DNA of 64,000 nt from the NCBI RefSeq assembly GCF_038397725.1, contig NZ_CP151634.1, positions 1,178,001-1,242,000 of the forward strand. The letters are read 5' to 3'. How positions within the stretch are numbered: position 1 is the stretch's first letter; each line of letters begins with the position of its first letter. Positions 54,473-63,682 of the stretch are shown here, in pieces. This DNA comes from Microbacterium sp. LWO13-1.2 (GTDB lineage Bacteria; Actinomycetota; Actinomycetes; Actinomycetales; Microbacteriaceae). The notes under the pieces were generated by a model that was given only the letters and a program-made list of their open reading frames with translations, was not told the origin of the DNA and did not search any database. The position numbers and the translations under genes were made by a program.

Positions 54473-54516
54473 GTGTCACTGTGCTGGACGCCGCCGCGCG
54501 TCCAGCACAGTGACAC
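54473..54516 (+). terminator. Terminator of amt
   Basis: A perfect 19-base-pair stem (arms 54473-54491 and 54498-54516, containing TCACTGTGCTGGACGC) with a 6-base loop follows the amt stop. Confidence 0.75.
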
Positions 54517-54536
54517 TCTGTATTTGACGAGGCAAC

Positions 54537-55139
54537 GTGACACACGGATCCATTCGCGGCGGGAGTGACTTCGCGATGTCATCGGCGGGGGTTCAACGGT
54601 TCGCAGAGTCTCCACGGCACGCGCTCGCCGCCGGGGCAGGCGGTGTCCGCGACCTGTGGGTCGAGCGGGATGACGTTCGGGGCCTTCAATGGCAGTTGCA
54701 ACTGGTCGAACTGCGAGGGCCGCACGGACTCATACAGTTGCCGGAGGACACGGACCAGCTCATCGTCGGAATCTCCGGCGCTCAGGTGAATGTTCAGGCC
54801 GACAACACAAGACCTGCTCCGCTCCGCCGCGACCAGGCTCTCCTCAGCCATGCCTCGTTCGTCGACTTCCATCGACCGGGCATCCGCGGCATCGGTCTCA
54901 GCCGGGTGCTGGTTCTCAGTTCCGCCGCCTCCTTGGCTGACGCAACGTTCGACGCCACCGCGGCCGACGGCGACTTCCGGGTGTCGCCGAGCACACTCGC
55001 TCTCGTCGTTCTGCGCGGCGGCGTCAAGGTCGGGTCGGTGGCTGCGGGCAGGGAGTCCGCGATCATCTTCGACTCGGCAGAGCCCCTGAGTGCAGTCGCC
55101 ACGTCTGCGCAGGTGCTCAGGTTCGCGAGGCCCTCGTAG
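54537..55139 (+). CDS. Possible HutD/Ves-like cupin
   Basis: A 200-residue beta-rich protein. A GAGGVRDLWVE start region, the QWQLQLVELRGPHGLIQLPEDTDQLIVGISGA strand pattern and a long C-terminal jelly-roll-like half (ALVVLRGGVKVGSVAAG) recall HutD/Ves cupins. There is no hut operon nearby, and the identity of the HutD signatures is low, so I hold the assignment loosely. GTG 54537 or ATG 54576 could start it. Confidence 0.5.
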   Translation: MTHGSIRGGSDFAMSSAGVQRFAESPRHALAAGAGGVRDLWVERDDVRGLQWQLQLVELRGPHGLIQLPEDTDQLIVGISGAQVNVQADNTRPAPLRRDQALLSHASFVDFHRPGIRGIGLSRVLVLSSAASLADATFDATAADGDFRVSPSTLALVVLRGGVKVGSVAAGRESAIIFDSAEPLSAVATSAQVLRFARPS

Positions 55140-55195
55140 CGCCCCGACGGATCTTGGCTCCGGAATCGTGGCCGGCGCCCGTCATGGACCCGGGT

Positions 55196-55858
55196 TCAGA
55201 CCAGCCCGATCTCGTACGCGAGAATGACGGCCTGGACGCGATCGCGGAGGTCGAGCTTCAGGAGGACACGGCCGACGTGAGTCTTCACGGTGGACTCGCT
55301 GACGAACAGAGCCTCACCGATCTCCGTGTTGTTGAGGCCCTTCGCCATGGCGAGGAACACATCTCGCTCCCGTTCGGTGAGGACGTTCAGGCGAGGATCG
55401 TCGTCTGCCTTGGCCTCACGGGGCAGCCGAGTCGCGAAGAGATCGAGCATCGCGCGGGTGACTCGGGGTGAGACGAGGGCGTCGCCCGCAGCGATCGCCC
55501 TGATCGCAGCGGTCAGCTGCGGGGGAGGAGTGTTCTTCAGCAGGAATCCGCTGGCACCAGCGCGCAGGCTGCCGAACGCGTACTCGTCGAGGTCGAACGT
55601 CGTGAGCACGAGGACCTTGCTCGACGGGGAGCTCCTGGCGATGCGCCGTGTCGCCTCGATGCCGTCCATCTCCGGCATCCGGATGTCCATCAGCACGACG
55701 TCGGGGGAGAGTTGCGCGGCCAGGTGCACAGCCTCGGCGCCGTTCGACGCCTCGCCGACCACACGCAGATCGTCTTCGGCATCCAGGACCATCTTCATGC
55801 CGCGACGGATCAGCTCGTGATCGTCGACGAGCAGCACGCGAATCGGCTCGGTGTTCAT
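55196..55858 (-). CDS. NarL/LuxR-type response regulator
   Basis: A 220-residue regulator: receiver domain (VLLVDDHELIRRGMKMVLD, phosphorylated Asp in VVLMDIRMPEMDG, FLLKNTPP) and LuxR HTH (LTERERDVFLAMAKGLNNTEIGEALFVSESTVKTHVGRVLLKL). It is the partner of the histidine kinase upstream, with which it overlaps by ATGA. ATG 55858 is preceded by GGAG. Confidence 0.9.
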   Translation of the reverse strand: MNTEPIRVLLVDDHELIRRGMKMVLDAEDDLRVVGEASNGAEAVHLAAQLSPDVVLMDIRMPEMDGIEATRRIARSSPSSKVLVLTTFDLDEYAFGSLRAGASGFLLKNTPPPQLTAAIRAIAAGDALVSPRVTRAMLDLFATRLPREAKADDDPRLNVLTERERDVFLAMAKGLNNTEIGEALFVSESTVKTHVGRVLLKLDLRDRVQAVILAYEIGLV

Positions 55859-57123
55859 TCCTTCTCCTTCGCGGCGGGGATCTCGGCCTGCACGCGCCAA
55901 CCGCCGCCGGCGCGCGGACCGGTCTCCACGAATCCCTCGTACAGCCGAACCCGCTCCTGGATTCCGATGAGTCCACGCCCCGAGCCGACGGACGGTTGCG
56001 CCGGTCCTGCTTTGCCGTCGTCGGTCACGGTGATCGTCGTTCCGGTGCTCTGATAGTCCAGCCGCACGAGGACGTCTGTCGGCTCGCGCGAATAGCGCAG
56101 CGCATTGGTGAGAGCCTCCTGCACGATCCGGTAGATGGCGTTCTGGAGTGCCGGCGACGACGGTGCGTTCCCCTGGGTCTCCACTCGGACCGGAAGCCGC
56201 GCGGCCCGGAACGTGCCGAACAGATCAGCGAGGTCGTCGACGCCGGGGTTCGGGCGCAGCAGCGTCGGGTCGCCGTCCGGGTGCTCATCGCCGAGTGCCC
56301 CGAGCAGCCGACGCATCTCGGCCAGTGACTGCCGCCCCACATCGCCGATCTCGCGTACCGCATCCTGCGATCGGATCGCATCCTTCTGCGCCAGCGCGAC
56401 GGCGCCGTCGGCGAGCGACACCATCACCGAGAGGCTGTGCGCGACGACGTCGTGAACTTCTCGCGTGATCCGTGCGCGCTCGGCGAGTGTCGCAAGTCGG
56501 GCCTGCTGGTCGCGTTCCCTGGCGAGTTGATCGGCACGCTCGAGGAGCGCACTGATGTACCTCCGACGGTCACCCACCGTGACCCCTACGAGGGCGGCGA
56601 TCAGCAGCACGATGAGCAGGAGCGACCCCGCCGGATCGAAGGTGACGGGCGGTGCAGATCCTGTCCGGATGACGTGGGAGGTCGCGGGAAGGAGAACGAC
56701 CATCAGGGTGGCGGCGATCGCGAAGCCGATCCACCCGCTCCGGTTCGATCGGTAGACGAACAGCGCGTAGAGAGCAAAGGCGAGGCCGAACGGCTCGACC
56801 GCAGTATCGGAGAGGCTCGCGATCGCCGCGATCGCGATGAGGACGGAGAACGAGATCCACGGATGGCGGCGGCGGAAGAGCAGAGCCACCGCGGCCAGGA
56901 CTACTCCTGCCACCGGCGCGATCACGACGACGATCGGCTCCCACACCCCGGATGACAGCGGCGTGACGAGCGCCCAGAATGCGGCGATGACCAGATATCC
57001 GCCAGCCAGCAGTGAGTCGACGAGCCAGGGGTGCGCACGCCAGAATCGACGGATCGGGCCGGTCGGGCGTGGAAGCTCTTCCGGTCGATCCGTCGTGCGG
57101 GAAGCACGGGGCGTAGCGCGCAT
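55855..57123 (-). CDS. NarL-type sensor histidine kinase
   Basis: A 422-residue kinase with about five membrane helices in the first half, HisKA_3 dimer/phospho-acceptor region (ITREVHDVVAHSLSVMVSLADGAVALAQ) and a HATPase domain (IVQEALTNALRYSREP, SVGSGRGLIGIQERVRLYEG). It probably senses a membrane or envelope signal. The stop codon overlaps the regulator start. Confidence 0.9.
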   Translation of the reverse strand: MRATPRASRTTDRPEELPRPTGPIRRFWRAHPWLVDSLLAGGYLVIAAFWALVTPLSSGVWEPIVVVIAPVAGVVLAAVALLFRRRHPWISFSVLIAIAAIASLSDTAVEPFGLAFALYALFVYRSNRSGWIGFAIAATLMVVLLPATSHVIRTGSAPPVTFDPAGSLLLIVLLIAALVGVTVGDRRRYISALLERADQLARERDQQARLATLAERARITREVHDVVAHSLSVMVSLADGAVALAQKDAIRSQDAVREIGDVGRQSLAEMRRLLGALGDEHPDGDPTLLRPNPGVDDLADLFGTFRAARLPVRVETQGNAPSSPALQNAIYRIVQEALTNALRYSREPTDVLVRLDYQSTGTTITVTDDGKAGPAQPSVGSGRGLIGIQERVRLYEGFVETGPRAGGGWRVQAEIPAAKEKE

Positions 57124-57146
57124 GGGACGACTCTACGCACCCGGCC

Positions 57147-57854
57147 TCAGGCGCGAGCAGCTGCCAGCTCCGGCATCGCGGCCAGTCTGTGTGCGCTGCG
57201 CGTTTCGGCTCGCGCTTCGGGCGAGAGAGCGGTCGCGAGACCGAAGATGATCAGCCATCCCATGCCGATGGTCGTCGCGACGAGTTCGAGCATGCTCCCG
57301 ATGTCGGTGCGGAACTGCAGGAGAGACAGGATGCCGCCCGCCGCGGCGACGAGAGCGGTGGCGATTCCGGCGCCGAGGGAGAGCCGGCGCAACGTCGTGT
57401 GGCCGCTGACGAAGGACGTCTGCAGCATCGCCCAGGCGGCGAAGGCGAAGGCCAGCACGGCGACGGTCGTGTGGATCAGATCCTGCCAGGTGAAGGTGGG
57501 GCCGACAGGCAGCGGGCAACCAGTGGTGCAGGGCGCCTGGGATGCGACGAGGAACAGGCTCGACGCGATCGCGACGGAGAGTGACGGGGTCCAGAGCCGG
57601 AGCAGAGTCGCGGTCGAACGCAAGCCCTTCGTCACCCACGAGACCATGAATCCGCCCGCGACGAGCAACAGCAGCGCGGCCTCGAACCACCCGGCGGTCG
57701 GCTCGCTGTGCGCGCCGAGCCCGCTCACGTAGATCGGGCGATCGACGCTCAGGCGTGCCACCCAGATGATTGCGAGGGCGACGCCGACGAAGGTGCTTCC
57801 GATGCCGGCAACGGCATTGCGGACAGGGGTGGAGACGGTCTCGAAGAAGGGCAT
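57147..57854 (-). CDS. DUF998 membrane protein
   Basis: A 235-residue protein with six or seven membrane helices and DUF998-like features: an N-terminal RPIYVSGLGA loop with YVSGLG, the extracellular Cys pair in APCTTGCPLP, and QDLIHTTVAVLAF. It lies 23 bases upstream of the kinase gene on the same strand and may be part of its operon. Function unknown. Confidence 0.75.
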   Translation of the reverse strand: MPFFETVSTPVRNAVAGIGSTFVGVALAIIWVARLSVDRPIYVSGLGAHSEPTAGWFEAALLLLVAGGFMVSWVTKGLRSTATLLRLWTPSLSVAIASSLFLVASQAPCTTGCPLPVGPTFTWQDLIHTTVAVLAFAFAAWAMLQTSFVSGHTTLRRLSLGAGIATALVAAAGGILSLLQFRTDIGSMLELVATTIGMGWLIIFGLATALSPEARAETRSAHRLAAMPELAAARA

Positions 57855-57910
57855 ATCAAGACGGTAGAAGTGGGGGTATCGCCCTCGCGTCGGACTCGGG
57901 TGCCCACCTC

Positions 57911-57944
57911 ATTCCGCCGTCGTACTGGAGTACGACGGCGGAAT
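57911..57944. terminator. Hairpin after the ABC exporter operon
   Basis: ATTCCGCCGTCGTACT (57911-57926) and its exact complement (57929-57944) form a 16-base-pair stem with a 2-base loop, between the stop of the ABC permease (57957, minus) and the start of the DUF998 gene (57854, minus). It is the likely end of the exporter transcript. Confidence 0.7.
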
Positions 57945-57956
57945 GGGCGGTTGGCT

Positions 57957-58757
57957 TCAGCGAAGGTCGCGCCGCAGGGGAGCGGCGATGGCAACGACGA
58001 TGGCGACGGCGGCGTAGGCCAGGAGCACGATGCCCCCGCCCAGAGGCGTGAGGCCTGCGGGCGGCGCCGCGGCCGGGAGCTCCGCCGAGAGGGCGTCGCG
58101 GAGGAACGTGAAATCGGTGAGCGCGGCCGTCGCGCCGCCTGGGAGGAAGGGGTAGACCGTGTTCACTCCTGGGATGAGCATCAGCACGTACTCGAGCACG
58201 TAGAAGTATCCCAGAGTCACGCCGATCGCGATCAGCTGGTGGCGGGCGAGGGCACCGATCGCGACGCCGATGATCATGTAGATCGCCGCCGCGAGAGCGA
58301 GTCGGACGAGGAGCGGGACGAGCTCGCTCCATGGCATTCCGAGCGTCTCGCCGTGGAGTGCGGCGCCACCGGCGACTGCCGCCGCCGCGGAAGCGGATGC
58401 GATCATGCCGTAGGCCAGACCGAACAGCGCGTAGACCACCAGCTTGGCGAGCACGACACCGACGCGGCGAGGCGCGAGGAGGAAGGTCGTGCCGACGGTG
58501 CGATGCCGATACTCCGAGGTGATCGCGACCGTGCCGATCAGGGCAGGAACGAACAGGAGGACGGAGGTGAGGCTGAGCAGCATCTCGACGCCCGCGCCCG
58601 TGTCGAGTCCTGGTAGCGGAGGGTTGGCGTTCTCGGGTCCGATGACGGCGATGAGTCCGGGCAGGAGCCCACCGCACAGGGCGGCGGTGAGCAGAGACCA
58701 CCAGACGAGACGTGTGGCGAACAGCCGGCGGAACTCTCCGCGGACGAAGGGGATCAT
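57957..58757 (-). CDS. ABC-2 family transporter permease
   Basis: A 266-residue permease with six membrane helices. It has the common start VRGEFRRLFATRLVWWSLL and a TSEYRHRTVGTTFLLAPRR loop typical of bacitracin/lantibiotic-type and sodium-efflux (NatB-like) ABC-2 proteins. It overlaps the ATPase stop by ATGA. The substrate is unknown. Confidence 0.85.
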   Translation of the reverse strand: MIPFVRGEFRRLFATRLVWWSLLTAALCGGLLPGLIAVIGPENANPPLPGLDTGAGVEMLLSLTSVLLFVPALIGTVAITSEYRHRTVGTTFLLAPRRVGVVLAKLVVYALFGLAYGMIASASAAAAVAGGAALHGETLGMPWSELVPLLVRLALAAAIYMIIGVAIGALARHQLIAIGVTLGYFYVLEYVLMLIPGVNTVYPFLPGGATAALTDFTFLRDALSAELPAAAPPAGLTPLGGGIVLLAYAAVAIVVAIAAPLRRDLR

Positions 58758-59518
58758 GACGTGTGCTCCAGCGTGGGGGCGACGGGTTCGAGGTTCTGAG
58801 TGGCGCGCAGGAAGGCTTCTTCGAGAGTTCCGCCCTCTGCGATGAATTCGGGGAGGGATCCCGCCCACGTGATGCGGCCGCGGTCGATGAGCGCGAGGTC
58901 GTCGATGCCCTGCTCCAGCTCGGACAGCACATGACTCGAGAGCACGACGGTGCCTCCACGGGTGGCGAAATCACGGAGGAAGGATCGCAGCCAGGCGATT
59001 CCCGCGGGGTCGAGGCCGTTCGACGGTTCATCGAGGACCAGCACCTTCGGATCGCCGATCAGGGCGTTCGCGATTGCGAGTCGTTGCCGCATGCCCGTCG
59101 AGAAACCGCGAATACGACGATCGAGGAACTCGGTGATGCCTGCTGTCTCCGCCACCTCTTCGATGCGACGATCGCGGACGCCGGCGAGGGCTGCGCTCAC
59201 GCTGAGATGTGCTCTGGCCGTCATCGCGGGGTGCGCTCCCGCGATGTCGAGGACGGCGCCGACCGTCCGCGCCGGTGCGGGCAGATCGCGGTAGCGGACC
59301 CCGCCGATGAGGGCGGCTCCGCCATCCGGGCGGGTGAGTCCGAGCAGGATGCGCAGGGTTGTCGATTTGCCGGCGCCGTTCGGGCCGAGGAATCCGGTGA
59401 CCCGACCCGGCTCGGCTGTGAACGTGATGTCGTCCACTGCGGTGACCCCGGCGAACGCCTTCGAGATCCCGCGGACTTCGATCCGCACGGCTTTCGCCTC
59501 GACGGGGATAGTGGCCAT
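58754..59518 (-). CDS. ABC transporter ATPase
   Basis: A 254-residue ABC ATPase: Walker A GPNGAGKSTTL, signature FSTGMRQRLAIANAL, Walker B VLVLDEPSNGLD. ATG 59518 follows AGGAGG. The frame is open upstream but that extension overlaps the divergent regulator and its operator. With the permease it makes an efflux unit controlled by the HTH protein encoded divergently. Confidence 0.9.
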   Translation of the reverse strand: MATIPVEAKAVRIEVRGISKAFAGVTAVDDITFTAEPGRVTGFLGPNGAGKSTTLRILLGLTRPDGGAALIGGVRYRDLPAPARTVGAVLDIAGAHPAMTARAHLSVSAALAGVRDRRIEEVAETAGITEFLDRRIRGFSTGMRQRLAIANALIGDPKVLVLDEPSNGLDPAGIAWLRSFLRDFATRGGTVVLSSHVLSELEQGIDDLALIDRGRITWAGSLPEFIAEGGTLEEAFLRATQNLEPVAPTLEHTS

Positions 59519-59544
59519 GTTGCCTCCTCGGTTAGTCTTCAGAC

Positions 59545-59569
59545 ATGAGAACAATGCGAATGTTCTCAT
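59545..59569. promoter_or_regulatory. Operator between the ABC exporter and its HTH regulator
   Basis: ATGAGAACA and TGTTCTCAT form a perfect 9-base inverted repeat with a 7-base spacer (59545-59569), followed by a third ATGAGAAT at 59571. It lies between divergent starts 59518 and 59595, the right place for control of both. Confidence 0.7.
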
Positions 59570-59594
59570 CATGAGAATAATGAAACGAGAGCCG

Positions 59595-60116
59595 ATGCGC
59601 AAGACGACACCGATCGCCGACGTGATCATGCACCCCCTGCGGATGCGGATCATCCAGCACATCGGGACGCACGAAGTCACGACGACCGCGCTGCGCGAGG
59701 CACTCCCCGACGTCGCGACGGCAACCCTTTACCGTCATGTGGCCGCGCTGGTCGATGCCGGCATCGTCGCGGTGGTCGGCGAAAGGAAGATCCGCGGCGC
59801 GGTCGAGCGGACACTCGCGCTCGGAGAGCGGATGGCGCATGTGGACCGCGACGAACTGCAGGCGATGGGTGCTGAGCAGTTGCGCCACGCTTTCCTCACC
59901 TACTTGGGGCAGGTGGCTGAGCGCTTCGACGCTTCGCTGGCATCAGGCGAGGCGCAGGCGCGAGATTATCTCGGCTTCGGGATGACTCAGCTCCACGTCA
60001 CCACGGACGACCTCGCCGAGTTGCAGATGCGCCTCGGGGAACTGCTCGCGCCCTACGCCGATGCCGACAGGAAGGGTGCTCGAGCCGTGACGCTCGCCAC
60101 GATCCTGTTGCCCTGA
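59595..60116 (+). CDS. Winged-helix regulator (ArsR/HTH_20-like) with C-terminal helical domain
   Basis: A 173-residue regulator from ATG 59595. The N-terminal winged helix includes DVIMHPLRMRIIQHIGTHEVTTTALREAL, ATLYRHVAALVDAGIVAVVGE; the remaining 90 residues form a helical effector domain. It is divergent from the ABC exporter and probably represses it via the palindrome at 59545. In-frame ATGs at 59571 and 59580 overlap the operator and are less likely starts. Confidence 0.8.
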   Translation: MRKTTPIADVIMHPLRMRIIQHIGTHEVTTTALREALPDVATATLYRHVAALVDAGIVAVVGERKIRGAVERTLALGERMAHVDRDELQAMGAEQLRHAFLTYLGQVAERFDASLASGEAQARDYLGFGMTQLHVTTDDLAELQMRLGELLAPYADADRKGARAVTLATILLP

Positions 60117-60135
60117 ATGGAGCTGACACGCGTCG

Positions 60136-60942
60136 TCAATCGACGAGCGCGCCGGCGGAGAGGTTGATCACGGTTCCGGTCACGGACCCTGCTCGATCCG
60201 ACGCGAGGAAGGCCGCCATCTCCGCGACTTCCGAGAGGGTGGGGAGACGCTTCAGGAGGGTTCCCTGCGCGAGCGCGTCCGCGAGGAATCCCTGGACCGA
60301 TGTCCCGCCCGCCTCAGCGAACGGGTGGAAGAGCTCACGAGTGTAGGAGCCCGCGGCCGGAGCATCGACGATCGCGTGCGGACGGATGTCCACGACCCGG
60401 ATGTTGCTCGGCGCCAGCTCGGCTGCGAGCAGCCGCGAGAACGCCTCCTTGCCTGCTGCGCTGACGCCGTGCCCGAGGATTCCGGGCGCCGCGAGCTTGG
60501 CGCCCGGCTCGGAAAGCGTGAGGATGACGCCCGGGCGTTCACGACCCATGAACGGCGCGACGGCCTTGCTGGTGATGAACAGCGCCCGCAGGAAGCCGTC
60601 GATCGGCTCCATGAACGCTTCCACCGAGAGATCTGCGAAGACCGTGCCCTGATCGTGCGGGATGCTCACCGCATTCATGGCGATGTCGATGCCTCCTGCG
60701 GTCGATGCGACCTGCTCGGCATGCCGCTCGACCGCGCGCTGATCGTGCACGTCCACCTGCGCGGTCACAACCGTTCCGCCCTCGGCTGCGATGGCGCTCG
60801 CGAGGGCGTCGAGACGTGCCGGCGTCCGTCCGGCGATGAACACCCTCGCACCCTCTCGGGCGAACACCCGTGCGGTGGCGCCGCCGATGGCACCGCCTCC
60901 GTAGATCACGGCGGTCCTGTCGGTGAGCAGTCGATCATTCAT
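60136..60942 (-). CDS. Short-chain dehydrogenase-like protein lacking the catalytic Tyr
   Basis: A 268-residue SDR fold protein. The cofactor-binding GGGAIGGATARVFA start, FIAGRT and the NAVS strand are present. The catalytic Ser is at 144 (LTLSEPG) and Lys at 165, but the Tyr of YxxxK is Ser161 (SAAGK). Without Tyr normal hydride-transfer catalysis is unlikely, so this may be a cofactor-sensing or structural protein, or use another residue. It is coupled by overlap to the membrane protein gene downstream. ATG 60942 follows GGAAGGA. Confidence 0.78.
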   Translation of the reverse strand: MNDRLLTDRTAVIYGGGAIGGATARVFAREGARVFIAGRTPARLDALASAIAAEGGTVVTAQVDVHDQRAVERHAEQVASTAGGIDIAMNAVSIPHDQGTVFADLSVEAFMEPIDGFLRALFITSKAVAPFMGRERPGVILTLSEPGAKLAAPGILGHGVSAAGKEAFSRLLAAELAPSNIRVVDIRPHAIVDAPAAGSYTRELFHPFAEAGGTSVQGFLADALAQGTLLKRLPTLSEVAEMAAFLASDRAGSVTGTVINLSAGALVD

Positions 60943-61624
60943 GTGCGTTCCTTCCTGCAGTGGTGTTCGTGTTCGTGGGCCGGTCGATCGTCACGTCGTA
61001 CGATCCCTCTCGGCCACCGGCTGCCCGCGCGGTCAGCGCGAGCCCGATGAGGATGATTGCGAGCGCGACGACCTCCGTCGGCCGGGACTCGACGACCCGG
61101 GCCACACCCATGAGTGAGGCGCCGGCCACGAGCATCCATCCCGGCACACGCTGCAGGCGCGGGCGAAGCACCAGGAGGATGCCGAAGACCGCGAGTCCTG
61201 TGAACAGCAGCGCGGGGCCGACGGTGTAGAAGATCAGATCCAGCGGCGCAGCACTCTGGATCCGATCGAACAGGCGATCGACAGCCTCGGCATCACCGTC
61301 ACCGAGGCGGATGACGACGAAGTCGATGACGAACTGGCCGGCCAGCGCCAACGCGCCCGCCGCGGTCAGTGCGAGTGCTGTCCGGCCGGGCCAGGCCGGA
61401 CGCCTGTCGGCACACAGACCGATCAGCGCGAGGCCGGTCAACAGCATCGCGAGACTGCCGGCGAGGAAGACCAGGTGGGACAGCGTCCAGAACCCCGGGA
61501 GGATCATGAGAACCACGCCGACGAGGAGCAGAGCGGGCCCGGTGACCAGGGCAGCCGCCCGTGTCGCACGGGACGGTTCCTGGCGAGGCGATGATGACGT
61601 TGTGGACAGGTGATTCGATGACAT
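60935..61624 (-). CDS. Multi-pass membrane protein, upstream of and overlapping the SDR-like gene
   Basis: A 229-residue protein with a soluble N-terminus and about six membrane helices (VTGPALLLVGVVLMILPGFW, LAGSLAMLLTGLALIGLCADR, FYTVGPALLFTGLAVFGILLVL, then a long C-terminal tail). The C-terminal end overlaps the start of the SDR-like gene by 8 bases, so both are made together. It is divergent from the second two-component system. Not recognised. Confidence 0.65.
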   Translation of the reverse strand: MSSNHLSTTSSSPRQEPSRATRAAALVTGPALLLVGVVLMILPGFWTLSHLVFLAGSLAMLLTGLALIGLCADRRPAWPGRTALALTAAGALALAGQFVIDFVVIRLGDGDAEAVDRLFDRIQSAAPLDLIFYTVGPALLFTGLAVFGILLVLRPRLQRVPGWMLVAGASLMGVARVVESRPTEVVALAIILIGLALTARAAGGREGSYDVTIDRPTNTNTTAGRNAHE

Positions 61625-61782
61625 GACGACTCCTCCGCTGGATGGGACACCGCCCACAGTGCTCGTTCCGAGGGGAGAGCGGATCGCCGGTGCGACCGAT
61701 CTCCTCCCTCCCTCGCACGAGTGAGGACGGCAGGTCGCCACGGGAGTAGCGTCGGTCGCAGGCGCGATCCGAGGAGGAGTCG

Positions 61783-62958
61783 ATGTCCGACGGTTCAGCG
61801 ATACGACGTGCGTTGCACGGCTGGTCTGCGCGCCTGCGCAGACTTCCACCCGCCGGTGTCGACGCGGCGCTCACAGTGCTGGCGCTGGCCGGGCAGGTCA
61901 CGCCGTTCCTGGCCACCACCCGCAGCGACGGCCGCCCGTGGACCGCCGCTGAGTTCCTCCCGGTCCTGCTCGTCTCGCTTCCTGTCCTCGGTCGACGCTA
62001 CGCACCGATCGTGTGTCTGCTGATCTCCGCGGCGGGGATCGGCGTCTACGCCGTCGTCGGAAGCGAGGGGCCGGAGCAGCCGATCTGGTACGGCGCGCTC
62101 ATGCTGATGTATGCGGTGGCGGATCGGGCGCCGCAGCGCCAGCGACGGATCACCCTCGTCCTGGCGGCCGTCGGCATCACGGTCATCGGCGGCGTGTTCG
62201 GATCGCTGGCGGTCGGGATCCGGGAGGCGATCCTGTGGGGAGCCGCCTACGCGCTGGGCCGAAGCGCTGAACTGCACCGGGAGAACACGACGATGCTCGA
62301 GGAACGGGCGGCGCGGGTGGCGCGCGAGCGTGCGGTGGAGACGGAGCGCGCGGCCGAGCGGGAGCGCGCCAGGATCGCCAGGGATATGCACGACATCCTC
62401 GCCCACGCGGTCAGCCTGATGGTCGTGCAGGCGGAAGCCGGCGCGGCGGCCGGGGCTGCTGTCCCCGGGCGCACCGAAGCCATCTTCGACGCGATCGCAG
62501 AGGCGGGCCGCGACGCGATGACGCAGTTGCGAAGAACACTGGGACTGCTCGCCGAGCCGGACCTCGCCCGCGCGCCGCAACCGACTCTCGCCCGGCTCCC
62601 CGACCTCGTCGCCGGCGTCGGCCTGCACGGGACCCTCCAGTCGAGCGGCACCCCCCGTGCCCTGCCGCCCGACGTCGAGGTGGCGGTGTACCGAATCGTC
62701 CAGGAGGCGCTCACCAACGTGATCAAGCACGCCGACGCCGAGAGCGTCGTGGTCGGGCTGCGATGGGAGGATGCCGAGCTCAGGATCTCGGTCGTCGATG
62801 ATGGCGCCCATGCCGCCGTGCCGGGAGAGGACATCGGCAGCGGGGCTGGACTGATCGGCATCCGGGAACGAGCGGCGGCGTGCGGCGGATCGGCGCGGTT
62901 CGGTCCGCGAGTGGGCGCGAACGGGTTCGAGGTCGCAGCTCGGATTCCCACCCCATGA
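61783..62958 (+). CDS. NarL-type sensor histidine kinase
   Basis: A 391-residue kinase, with about five membrane helices, a coiled-coil (ERAVETERAAERERARIARDMHD), the HisKA_3 motif RDMHDILAHAVSLMVVQAEAGAAAGAA, and the HATPase domain (VYRIVQEALTNVIKHADAESVVV, SGAGLIGIRERAAACGG). It is the partner of the regulator whose start overlaps its stop (ATGA). ATG 61783 has a GAGGAGGAG site. Confidence 0.9.
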   Translation: MSDGSAIRRALHGWSARLRRLPPAGVDAALTVLALAGQVTPFLATTRSDGRPWTAAEFLPVLLVSLPVLGRRYAPIVCLLISAAGIGVYAVVGSEGPEQPIWYGALMLMYAVADRAPQRQRRITLVLAAVGITVIGGVFGSLAVGIREAILWGAAYALGRSAELHRENTTMLEERAARVARERAVETERAAERERARIARDMHDILAHAVSLMVVQAEAGAAAGAAVPGRTEAIFDAIAEAGRDAMTQLRRTLGLLAEPDLARAPQPTLARLPDLVAGVGLHGTLQSSGTPRALPPDVEVAVYRIVQEALTNVIKHADAESVVVGLRWEDAELRISVVDDGAHAAVPGEDIGSGAGLIGIRERAAACGGSARFGPRVGANGFEVAARIPTP

Positions 62959-63653
62959 GCATCCGGGTGGTCGTAGCCGATGATCAGGAGCTGGTCAGGA
63001 CGGGCTTCGTCATGATCCTCGACGCCCAGCCGGACATCGACGTCGTCGGAGAAGCGAGCGACGGGTTGCAGGCGATCGCGGCCGCCCACGTGCACCGGCC
63101 CGATGTCATGCTGATGGACATCCGGATGCCGCAGCTCGACGGCATCGCGGCGACGAAGGCCATCTGCGCCGCCACGCCGACCCGGGTCATCATGCTGACC
63201 ACCTTCGACCAGGACGACTACGTCTTCGACGCACTCCGCTCCGGAGCCAGCGGTTACCTGCTCAAGGATCTGCGCCGCGACGACCTCGTGCAGGCCGTAC
63301 GAGTGGTCGCCGCCGGTGACGCGCTGATCGCGCCCTCGGTGACCAGGCGCCTCATCGAAGCGGTGGTGCAGGGGCGGCCTCTTCCCGACATCCCTGTGCG
63401 GTACCGCGACGTGCTGACCGCGCGAGAGCTGGAGATCCTCGTCCTGCTCGGCCGCGCCCGCTCGAACGCGGAGATGGCCGCAGAGCTCGTGGTGAGCGAG
63501 CACACGGTCAAGACGCACGTGAGCAACGTGCTGACCAAGCTCCATCTGCGCGATCGGGCCCAGGCGGCCATCAGCGCGTACGAGATGGGACTGATCGTTC
63601 CCGGCTCGGCCGGTGACGTGCCGTCAGCCGGGGCCTTCGAGCGGCCCAGCTGA
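62955..63653 (+). CDS. NarL/LuxR-type response regulator
   Basis: A 232-residue regulator from ATG 62955: receiver with VVADDQELVRTGFVMILDAQ, VMLMDIRMPQLDG and GYLLKDLRRDDLV, then LuxR HTH (LTARELEILVLLGRARSNAEMAAELVVSEHTVKTHVSNVLTKLHL). It pairs with the kinase upstream. A tRNA gene on the other strand follows after 27 bases. Confidence 0.92.
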   Translation: MSIRVVVADDQELVRTGFVMILDAQPDIDVVGEASDGLQAIAAAHVHRPDVMLMDIRMPQLDGIAATKAICAATPTRVIMLTTFDQDDYVFDALRSGASGYLLKDLRRDDLVQAVRVVAAGDALIAPSVTRRLIEAVVQGRPLPDIPVRYRDVLTARELEILVLLGRARSNAEMAAELVVSEHTVKTHVSNVLTKLHLRDRAQAAISAYEMGLIVPGSAGDVPSAGAFERPS

Positions 63654-63682
63654 CGGTCGCTGCGACAGGAAACATCTCGTGG

